A stretch of DNA of 19,430 nucleotides from Verrucomicrobia bacterium TMED40 (GTDB taxonomy: Bacteria; Verrucomicrobiota; Verrucomicrobiia; Opitutales; Seribacteraceae). The notes under the pieces are model-generated. The model was not told where the DNA came from, ran no database searches, and saw only the letters and a program-made list of their open reading frames with translations. Location: positions 36,529-55,958 of the forward strand of contig NHCT01000001.1 of NCBI GenBank assembly GCA_002167605.1. The letters are read 5' to 3'. Shown here piece after piece: positions 1-6,577 of the stretch (positions are counted from its first letter, which is position 1; every line of letters starts with the position of its first letter). A program made the translations under genes and the position numbers.

Positions 1-606
1 TATGGTGCCATCGCTTTCGGAACGAGAGCTTTCGATTTCGGCACCCCATGACCAGTCTTTCGAATCTTCATAACGACCAACCCAGGCATTATGAATTCTT
101 TGGAAATTCAAATTGTGATCGCCGCCTCCAGCAGTAATGCTTCCCCCTTTGGTAATCTCACTCCAAGAATAAGAAACAGTGCCTACAGTCGTGTTAAACC
201 CCCTTAAGGCATTGATTGCTCCGGTAAGAACATCGGGTTCTCCAAGCATCTCTGGTGCAATTGGCAGCTCAGTCGAGTAGTGACCAGTCTGCGGGTCGAG
301 GATCGTCGCACTCCCAAGCTGAATGCCTGTTTCCTCAAAAATTCCTCCTCGCACATTGAGATCCCCCTGGGCTTCGACCATATTTCGCGACTGCATGTCC
401 ACGCGGGGATCAAAATCCAAATTGGAGATGGGGGACTCGTAGGTGGTGACGGGACGTTGGTTCGCGGTTTCCTGAGCGAATACGGAAAGGGTTGGTAAGG
501 TGTCAGTAACTGCTTCTGTGGATTGATTTCCATCATTCTGCCCGTAAGCGGTAATAAGCAGAAAGGACATTAGGGAAATAGTGTAGAGGCAAGTGTGGGC
601 ACGCAT
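1..606 (-). CDS. TonB-dependent outer-membrane receptor, N-terminal part (runs off left edge)
   Basis: Reading the minus strand from the ATG at 606 gives an open frame of 202 codons with no stop up to the window edge, so the C-terminal barrel lies outside. The first ~22 residues form a signal peptide (basic MRAH, hydrophobic TISLMSFLLITA, likely cleavage after AYG). After a linker, residues ~70-150 look like a TonB receptor plug domain: MVEAQGDLNVRGG, ETGIQLG, DPQTGHY, ELPIAPEML, EPDVLTGAINALRG, TVGTVSYSW. Such receptors import siderophores, cobalamin or large sugars across the outer membrane using TonB-ExbBD energy; the substrate cannot be told from the plug. The gene is divergent from msrA, and a promoter-like pair lies just upstream. 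No partner genes are visible. The plug assignment is firm, the substrate unknown. Confidence 0.85.
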   Translation of the reverse strand, partial: MRAHTCLYTISLMSFLLITAYGQNDGNQSTEAVTDTLPTLSVFAQETANQRPVTTYESPISNLDFDPRVDMQSRNMVEAQGDLNVRGGIFEETGIQLGSATILDPQTGHYSTELPIAPEMLGEPDVLTGAINALRGFNTTVGTVSYSWSEITKGGSITAGGGDHNLNFQRIHNAWVGRYEDSKDWSWGAEIESSRSESDGTI

Positions 607-644
607 GAATGATAAAAAACAAAATATCGAAGAAGATTCAATCG

Positions 645-673
645 TTAATAAGACTTTTTCAAATAATTAACAA
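645..673 (-). promoter_or_regulatory. Predicted sigma70-type promoter of the TonB-dependent receptor
   Basis: On the minus strand a TTGTTA -35 box (668-673) is separated by 17 bases from a TATTAA -10 box (645-650). The expected start of transcription near 638 would leave a leader of about 32 bases before the ATG at 606. Both boxes match consensus at four or more positions and the spacing is ideal. The region is AT-rich, so a chance match is possible. Confidence 0.45.
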
Positions 674-829
674 TTACCTGAACCTTTTGAGAATGGTAGC
701 CACTTGCAAAACGAACGAATTTGACTTGGTTTACTGAATCCTCGTTATCTTTATTTGTGTACTAAAGAGATTAAGCTTGGGCAATAAAGATACCTATTTC
801 ATTATCAATGTTCTTCATAAACCGATACT

Positions 830-1324
830 ATGAATAAAGAAAATCCGCACCTAAATGAGATCTACTTGGCGGGGGGGTGCCTTTGGGGAGTTCAGGAATT
901 CGTCCGTCATTTGCCCGGTGTTACCTTTACGGAAGCGGGTAGGGCGAACGGCAGGGAGTGTAATTTGAATGCCGAATATGACGGTTATGCCGAATGCGTA
1001 CGCACTCGGTTTTCCTCAACGGAATTGAGCATCCCGGAACTAATGAGCTACTTTTTTGAAATCATTGATCCTTACAGCTTGAACCGACAGGGTCCAGATA
1101 TCGGATTGAAATACCGCACGGGCGTGTACAGCAAGAACCCAAGCCACCTGACAGAAGTCAGAGAGTTCATCGACGCCCGCGAAGATTCCAACCGCATCGT
1201 AGTTGAGGTTTTACCTTTGCTTTTCTATGTCAGAAGTGCCGAGGAGCATCAGGATCGCCTGACCAAACACCCAATGGAGAAATGTCACATCCCCAAGAAA
1301 ATTCTACTCAAACATAAGTGTTAG
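830..1324 (+). CDS. msrA: Peptide-methionine (S)-S-oxide reductase MsrA
   Basis: MsrA reduces methionine-S-sulfoxide in oxidised proteins and free methionine, using a cysteine sulfenic acid intermediate recycled by thioredoxin. The 164-residue length is typical. The catalytic cysteine is Cys17 in AGGCLWGVQ, where most family members have GCFWG. The acidic residue of the active site appears in DGYAECVRTRF (Glu55), where the common form is GHAE. The RQGPDIGLKYRTGVY and AEEHQDRL segments follow the family order RQGND..YRS.IY and AE.HHQ.YL. Candidate resolving cysteines are Cys152 and Cys164 at the C-terminus. The variant motifs (GCLWG, TEAGRANG, DGYAE) look like a known MsrA subgroup rather than decay. 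No convincing promoter could be fixed in the 223-base AT-rich region before it. It is followed by 128 bases before the next gene. Confidence 0.9.
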   Translation: MNKENPHLNEIYLAGGCLWGVQEFVRHLPGVTFTEAGRANGRECNLNAEYDGYAECVRTRFSSTELSIPELMSYFFEIIDPYSLNRQGPDIGLKYRTGVYSKNPSHLTEVREFIDAREDSNRIVVEVLPLLFYVRSAEEHQDRLTKHPMEKCHIPKKILLKHKC

Positions 1325-1452
1325 CTGGCAGCTATTTAAAAACGTCAGACTCGATAGCATTGGACAAAATAACATCCCAAAAACTTCAACTAAATCATAG
1401 CCTAATAATTTTGATTGAAAGATTAGAATCTAAATAATTTAATGAATGTCTG

Positions 1453-2565
1453 ATGAGTATATGGTACTGGATGAATCACGACCAGAGGGAGGGTCCTTGC
1501 TCACAACAGGAATTGATGGTTCTCCTCAAAAAGGGTTCCTTAGATGAGTCGACCATGGTCTGGAAAGAAGGGTTCTCCGAGTGGAAAAGTCTTGGAAATA
1601 TTGATGAACTCTTATTGCCACCACCTATTCCACCAACTTTAGTTGCGAATGAGAACGACAACAAAGGGGTCGGCAAGAAAGTTTTAAAAGATTTGTCCGA
1701 AATCAATTTCAAGGAAGAAGTTATTCCCATCAACGCCATTAATGTAAAGCAAATGTCCAAGGATTTCATTTTTTGGAGCGTCTCAATCTTAGCAGTTCTT
1801 CCCCTATTTATTGTAACCCTAAAAAACATTAATTACCAGTTGGTTGGCTTTGCCCTTTTCTTTGCCTTTCTTTGGGGAGTAGTTTTTAGGCAATTTGTTG
1901 TGAAGTCGAATCCGCCATGGAGACTTTTAATACTTTCCCTATTTTCTACAGGAATCCTTGGTATCCAGTTGCTGCTTCAGTTTTACAAGATACTTCCCGA
2001 CTTTTACAATCAACTTACTTCTCACGATCATGTAATGGTCCGACTTGCGGGTTCTATCTTTCACACAGGTGTCACCGAAGAGCTTTGCAAGATTCTTCCA
2101 GTGCTTTTTTATTTCTACAGAAAAAAGGGGGATGCTGACCCAAAGCATGCCATTATGATTGGGATTTTCTCTGGGTTAGGTTTTGCCGCATTCGAAAATC
2201 TGAGTTACGCGGACCGCCTCGCCTACAAATCTCTAGCCATGGGGTATCAGTCTGGTGAGGCAGGAGTCGTTGTTGGTGCCCTTGCCGCTCAAGTGAATGT
2301 TATGCTTAGGGCTTTGTCATTGGTATTTCTTCACGCCATTTACACTGGAATATTTTCTTACTTTATTGCAATAGCAGTTATTTCAAAAAGCAGGGTGATT
2401 GCCTTATTCTTGGTTGGACTCCTTGTTTCATCTACAATCCATGGTTTTTACAACTGGTTCCATTCCGTCCAAGGAACTCTCTCTGCTGCTGTTTGTGCTT
2501 TCGCGTTCATGCTCTTTTATGCATACCTTACAAAACTTGATCAATTTTTGACCGATCAAAGTTGA
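1453..2565 (+). CDS. GYF-domain PrsW-family intramembrane metalloprotease
   Basis: Residues 1-53 form a GYF_2 domain (IWYWM, REGPCSQQEL, MVWKEGFSEW), a small protein-protein interaction module. A proline-rich linker (LLPPPIPP) and roughly eight hydrophobic segments follow. The membrane part carries the PrsW family signatures in order: TEELCK (Glu209, Glu210, Lys213), FENLSY (Glu248), LHAIYTG (His294) and STIHGFYNW (His330). These are the conserved residues proposed to bind metal and cleave within the membrane. In Bacillus subtilis PrsW performs site-1 cleavage of the anti-sigma factor RsiW. Here no sigma/anti-sigma pair is adjacent, so the substrate is unknown. The ATG at 1453 is chosen because it begins the GYF domain directly. 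Membrane location and family are clear; the biological role is inferred. Confidence 0.85.
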   Translation: MSIWYWMNHDQREGPCSQQELMVLLKKGSLDESTMVWKEGFSEWKSLGNIDELLLPPPIPPTLVANENDNKGVGKKVLKDLSEINFKEEVIPINAINVKQMSKDFIFWSVSILAVLPLFIVTLKNINYQLVGFALFFAFLWGVVFRQFVVKSNPPWRLLILSLFSTGILGIQLLLQFYKILPDFYNQLTSHDHVMVRLAGSIFHTGVTEELCKILPVLFYFYRKKGDADPKHAIMIGIFSGLGFAAFENLSYADRLAYKSLAMGYQSGEAGVVVGALAAQVNVMLRALSLVFLHAIYTGIFSYFIAIAVISKSRVIALFLVGLLVSSTIHGFYNWFHSVQGTLSAAVCAFAFMLFYAYLTKLDQFLTDQS

Positions 2566-2631
2566 GGTTAGCAATTTGAAGTTATTGGAATTGCAAGTAA
2601 TTACAACACCCCGGTTCATAGCCTGCTGTAT

Positions 2632-3189
2632 TTATTTCTTCATGTAACGAACCTCACCGAGGAAGACTTTGTGGCTGAGCGGTAGGGCGGGACCGGGAGT
2701 GGAACGCCCCCGGTCGAGATAGCTTTGCAACAACCCAGTCAATTCCCGGGCCACTTCGGGTTGCTTGCCATGCAAGTCAAGAGTCTCGCCCAAATCGGCC
2801 TCCAGATCAAAAAGCTCATGCCTGCCGTCCCCATGATCAATCAGTTTCCATTTTCCCTTTCGCAGAGCGAAGGATTTTTTTCCACTTTGCTGAACGCTCG
2901 CCACCCGGAATGGACCGACTTGCTTGCCGAGCAGACAATTGAGAAAGCTGACGCTATCCTCGGCAGCGTCCTTAGGCAGGGACCGCCCGATGATTTCGGC
3001 GCAGGTGGCGAAGACGTCGGTGATGGATACGATTTGCTCACTTCTCGAACCCGGTTTAATTTTACCCGGCCAACGAACCAGAAAGGGCTCCCTGTGACCG
3101 CCTTCGTAAATGCTTCCCTTGTTGTCGCGAAGGGGAGGGTAGCATCGGGGAGAATTCCAACGATTCCCCAAGGCTAGAATCACATACAA
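2632..3189 (-). pseudogene. C-terminal remnant of a sulfatase (arylsulfatase family)
   Basis: The 185-residue frame matches only the C-terminal third of formylglycine-dependent sulfatases: PLRDNKGSIYEGGHREPF, VRWPGKIKPGS, SITDVFATCAEIIG, ALRKGKWKLIDHGDG and ELFDLEADLGET. The N-terminal ~300 residues are absent, including the C-x-P-S-R formylglycine motif and the metal-binding aspartates, so it cannot be an active sulfatase. The only nearby start is TTG at 3189. The frame is open upstream only to a TGA at 3205-3207, inside the end of acnB. The fragment begins 7 bases after the acnB stop, so upstream sulfatase sequence has been lost by deletion or recombination at this point. Reading is otherwise intact to its stop, suggesting a fairly recent event. 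It could be translated as a readthrough partner of acnB, but I see no reason to expect function. Confidence 0.8.
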
Positions 3190-3196
3190 AGAGAAC

Positions 3197-5965
3197 CTAG
3201 TTGCTCATGGCCTCCAAGGGCGGAGCAAATTTGGTCAGATTGATGCCCTTCACGGCCGATTCGTATTCTTCCATGGTGGGAATCCTTCCCAAAATAGCAG
3301 AGAGCACGACCACGGGAGTGGAAGCCAGAAGAGATTCTCCTCTTTTTCGCTCTGAATCCTCCACTACGCGTCCCTGGAAAAGCCGGGTGGATGTAGCCAT
3401 TACGGTATCTCCCTTTTCGGCCTTTTCCTGATTACCCATGCAGAGGTTACAACCTGGACGCTCAAGGTACATCATATTCTCATACTCGGTTCGAGCCGCG
3501 TTCTTTGGAGAATCGTCATTGAATTCAAATCCGGAATACTTTTGTAGCATATTCCAATCACCCTCTTCTTTGAGTTCGTCAATAATGTTGTAGGTGGGAG
3601 CAGCTACGACCAGAGGTGCCTGAAATTCGACCTTACCCTGTTCCTTTTCCAAATTCCGAAGCATGTGGGAAACAATCTTCAGGTCCCCCTTGTGCACCAT
3701 GCAGGAACCGACGAACCCAAGATCGACCTTCTTCACGCCCTCGTAGAAGGAAACGGGGCGGATGGTGTCATGGGTATATCTCTTGGAAACATCCTCATTG
3801 TTAACATCCGGATCCGCAATCATGGGTTCGACCACTTTATTTAAATCCACCACAAATTCCCGGTAATATTTGGCATGAGCATCCGGGGTTAATGCAGGCT
3901 TCTCGCCCGAACTAATTTCCGCAATTCTTTTGTCTGCCTGATCGATCAAGCCCTGAAGAACCTGTTTTTCGTTGTCCATCCCCTTGTCGATCATCACCTG
4001 GATCCGGCTTTTGGCGATCTCCAGTGATTCGACCAGGGTGGCGTCCTGGGAAATGCAAATCGAAGCCTTTGCCTTCATTTCCGCAGTCCAGTCTGTGAAG
4101 GTGAAGGCCTGGTCCGCTGGTAAAGTCCCTATATGAACCTCGATAATCCTACCTTGAAAGACATTGTCGCCAAATTCATCGAGCATTTGTGACTGGGTGG
4201 CATGAACGACATCCCTAAAGTCCATGTGATCTTTTAAGTCGCCCTTAAAGGTAACCTTAACGGACTCAGGTATAGGCATAGATACTTCGCCCGTGGCCAG
4301 AGCGAGAGCAACTGTGCCGGAGTCCGCCCCGAAAGCTACACCCTTAGACATGCGGGTATGGGAGTCACCGCCAATGATAATGGCCCACTCATCAACTGTT
4401 AAATCATTAAGCACCTTGTGGATCACATCCGTCATCGCGTGATATTTACCCTTAGGGTCACGCCCGGTGATCAATCCGAAGTTGTGCATGAAATTCATCA
4501 ACTTGGGAATATTTTCCTGGGCTTTTTTGTCCCAGACCGAAGCGGTGTGACAACCGGACTGGTAAGCTCCATCCACCGTGGGTGAAATGATGGTGGCAGC
4601 CATAGCCTCTAATTCCTGAGAGGTCATCAAACCGGTGGTATCTTGGGAACCTACAATGTTTACCTTTACCCGGACGTCGGAACCTGCATGCAGGACGGTC
4701 CCCTCCTTAATGCCCACGGCATTTTTATTGAAAATCTTTTCCACCGCGGTGAGACCCTGTCCCTCATGGGAAATCTCCCGGGCGGTGGCGAAAACGGAAT
4801 TTGACTCGATGCCGAGGGCAGCGGATGCGAAACTTTGGAGTTTTTTTCCGAAAACCACTGAATAAGAGCCCTGTGCACGAATGAATTCGACTTTCTGGGG
4901 AGTCAGAGCGGAAGAAATGTCCACTAACTCGCGGTCTCCGTCATAGAGCTTTTTTTCCTTGGTGTTGATGGTAAGGATCGTTCCCGTATCCACCGAATAA
5001 ACTTGTTCAAGCACGTCATCGCCGTTCTCGTCTTTGATGGTATTTCCTTCGGCATCCCGTTTCTTCACCCAATTTCTCAAGTCGATGCCGATCCCTCCGG
5101 TAACGCCGACCGTGGTCAGGAAAATCGGAGAAATCCCATTGGTTCCCCCGACGATTGGGGCAATATTGACAAAGGGGACATAAGGACTTCCCGGTTTGCC
5201 GGTCCACAGGGCGACATTATTGACTCCGGACATACGGGAGGAACCAACCCCCATGGTTCCCTTTTCCGCAATCAGCATGACCCGCTTGCCGGGATGGTTT
5301 TTCTTCAACTCCTGAATCTCAGCCTGAGCTTCTTCGGAGATTAGGCATTTTCCATGCAATTCGCGATCGGAACGGGAGTGAGCCTGATTGCCGGGCGAAA
5401 GCAAGTCCGTGGAAATGTCTCCCACTGCCGCTACGTAAGTCACGACTTCAATTTCCTCCTCCACTTCAGGCAGTTTCGTGAAAAACTCACCTTGGGCATA
5501 ACTTTCGAGGATTTCCCGGGCAAAGCCATTGCCCTCCTTGTAGGCTTTCTCCAGTCGATCCGTATCCGCTTCATAGAGGAAAACCTGAGTCTTCAGGACC
5601 TCCGAAGCTTCCCCTGCGATGGTTGCGTCTTCGCCCAACGCCAGATCGAGAAGCACCTCAACGGAAGGTCCTCCCTTCATGTGGGAAAGCATTTCGAAGG
5701 CAAAGGCCGGATTGATTTCCTCAAGCGTGGATTCGCCAAGTATGATCTCTTTGAGGAACTTGGCTTTCTCACCGGCTGCGGCTGTGGTGCCCGGTAAGGT
5801 GTTGAAGATGAAAAAATCCAACGATTGGATCCGGTGCTCGTTACCGGGGTCCTTAATCTGCGAGATGATCTCAGCGGTCAACTCGCTGCCGTCAATAGGT
5901 TTGGGACTCAAACCCTGAGCCTTTCGTTCCTCAATTTCAATGATGTATTCGGCGTATGTATTCAT
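3197..5965 (-). CDS. acnB: Aconitate hydratase B (bifunctional aconitase / 2-methylisocitrate dehydratase)
   Basis: AcnB isomerises citrate to isocitrate in the TCA cycle through a [4Fe-4S] cluster. The protein has the AcnB layout: an N-terminal HEAT-like helical domain (residues ~1-160), then the swivel domain and the catalytic core. Cluster ligands are Cys755 in GFVGSCMVHKG and Cys839 and Cys842 in RPGCNLCMGNQ. Other core motifs include TDVIHKVLNDLTVDEW, GGDSHTRMSKG and KRYTHDTIRP. I start at the ATG at 5965 (MNTYAEYI), giving 922 residues. The longer frame opens with TTG at 6007 and adds 14 residues with no family counterpart. It is longer than the 865-residue E. coli enzyme, partly because about 25 extra residues separate the first cluster cysteine from the CxxC pair. 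A sulfatase stump follows directly downstream. Confidence 0.95.
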   Translation of the reverse strand: MNTYAEYIIEIEERKAQGLSPKPIDGSELTAEIISQIKDPGNEHRIQSLDFFIFNTLPGTTAAAGEKAKFLKEIILGESTLEEINPAFAFEMLSHMKGGPSVEVLLDLALGEDATIAGEASEVLKTQVFLYEADTDRLEKAYKEGNGFAREILESYAQGEFFTKLPEVEEEIEVVTYVAAVGDISTDLLSPGNQAHSRSDRELHGKCLISEEAQAEIQELKKNHPGKRVMLIAEKGTMGVGSSRMSGVNNVALWTGKPGSPYVPFVNIAPIVGGTNGISPIFLTTVGVTGGIGIDLRNWVKKRDAEGNTIKDENGDDVLEQVYSVDTGTILTINTKEKKLYDGDRELVDISSALTPQKVEFIRAQGSYSVVFGKKLQSFASAALGIESNSVFATAREISHEGQGLTAVEKIFNKNAVGIKEGTVLHAGSDVRVKVNIVGSQDTTGLMTSQELEAMAATIISPTVDGAYQSGCHTASVWDKKAQENIPKLMNFMHNFGLITGRDPKGKYHAMTDVIHKVLNDLTVDEWAIIIGGDSHTRMSKGVAFGADSGTVALALATGEVSMPIPESVKVTFKGDLKDHMDFRDVVHATQSQMLDEFGDNVFQGRIIEVHIGTLPADQAFTFTDWTAEMKAKASICISQDATLVESLEIAKSRIQVMIDKGMDNEKQVLQGLIDQADKRIAEISSGEKPALTPDAHAKYYREFVVDLNKVVEPMIADPDVNNEDVSKRYTHDTIRPVSFYEGVKKVDLGFVGSCMVHKGDLKIVSHMLRNLEKEQGKVEFQAPLVVAAPTYNIIDELKEEGDWNMLQKYSGFEFNDDSPKNAARTEYENMMYLERPGCNLCMGNQEKAEKGDTVMATSTRLFQGRVVEDSERKRGESLLASTPVVVLSAILGRIPTMEEYESAVKGINLTKFAPPLEAMSN

Positions 5966-6098
5966 AGACAGCAAAGTAAAAACTAAATCGAACCCAAGTT
6001 CTTTCAAGCAGATTCCGTTTTGTTTTTGCAGTAGTATGTATAAGAAAAGTTAATCTTTAGGTTAGAGCAGAACCTTATCTGAAATAGCTATGCAAATT

Positions 6099-6498
6099 TT
6101 TGAAACTTTGGTGGAGGTGGCGGGAATCGAACCCGCGTCCCGCAATCTTTCCGATCCGGCGTCTACATGCATAGTTCTCTTAATGATTTAAGCTTGGTTA
6201 AGGAAGGAACACCTTTCAAGCCGATGCTGTCTTCAGCCGTTTAGCCTCCGATAGACAACCAAACGCTCCGAGGTTTTACCTGCTTTTTAACGCCCCGACC
6301 ACCCAGCAGGTGTCAGTGGACTGTCGACGTTGCAGAGTTAAGCTGCAAGTGCTTCGAGCTGAGGCTCGAAGGGTACTACATTGGATTTGCCATGTAATGG
6401 TTTGAAGCATTTTTTACGAGGCCAAGCGTCATCCTCGGCACGCGACCGGACTTTCCACATTGCAGTCGAATCCGGAACACCCCCATCAAAGTTTCAAA
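6099..6498. repeat. 12-bp perfect inverted repeat flanking the tmRNA gene
   Basis: TTTGAAACTTTG at 6099-6110 and its exact complement CAAAGTTTCAAA at 6487-6498 sit on either side of ssrA. In the minus-strand precursor the 5' leader copy ends two bases before mature G1. The 3' copy overlaps the last two bases of the encoded CCA and continues into the trailer. The two could pair to extend the acceptor stem by 12 bp, with a small internal loop. Its role in processing is inference. Confidence 0.75.
6109..6484 (-). ncRNA. ssrA: tmRNA (transfer-messenger RNA)
   Basis: tmRNA with SmpB rescues stalled ribosomes and tags the nascent chain for proteolysis. On the minus strand the mature 5' end is GGGGGTG followed by TTCCGGATTCGACTG, the conserved tmRNA D-loop region. 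The 3' end shows a T arm (GCGGG-TTCGATT-CCCGC), acceptor strand CACCTCC, discriminator A and an encoded CCA. GGGGGTG pairs with CACCTCC with one G-U pair. The pseudoknot segment CTTGGCCTCGTAAA upstream of the tag is characteristic. The tag frame is read as GGC at 6391 to TAA at 6338, encoding GKSNVVPFEPQLEALAA with the ALAA degradation signal. A perfect hairpin at 6350-6369 surrounds the end of the tag region. Length 376 bases is normal for a one-piece tmRNA. The resume codon is inferred from frame and comparison with Bacillus-type tags that begin GK. Confidence 0.95.
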
Positions 6499-6508
6499 GA
6501 ACAGGCTC

Positions 6509-6537
6509 AATTTACTTCAATTCATCCCTCCGGTCAA
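6509..6537 (-). promoter_or_regulatory. Predicted sigma70-type promoter of ssrA
   Basis: Minus strand: TTGACC (6532-6537) lies exactly 17 bases from TAAATT (6509-6514). Transcription would begin near 6502 and leave a leader of about 18 bases to be removed by RNase P, in keeping with how tmRNA 5' ends are normally made. The same 93-base interval must also carry the ppk promoter on the plus strand, for which I see no clear boxes. Confidence 0.55.
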
Positions 6538-6577
6538 GAACCTGTCTTTTGGAATTGTCTAAAAACAAGCCTGATCT

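Noticed and set aside
204..536. 110-codon minus-strand ORF near the left edge
   Set aside because: It is a +1/-1 shadow of the TonB-receptor frame, which has a signal peptide and plug motifs and runs from 606 off the edge.
721..751. TTGACT ... TATCTT as an msrA promoter
   Set aside because: The spacing is 19 bases and the -10 match is weak; it is possible, but not good enough to list as a feature.
1322..1334. TAGCTG-G-CAGCTA inverted repeat at the msrA stop as a terminator
   Set aside because: The centre is too short for a stable hairpin, the real stem is only about 4 bp, and there is no U-tract.
2725..3177. 150-codon plus-strand ORF opposite the sulfatase remnant
   Set aside because: The opposite strand carries clear sulfatase motifs, while the plus frame shows no domain or signal and looks like a codon-bias shadow.
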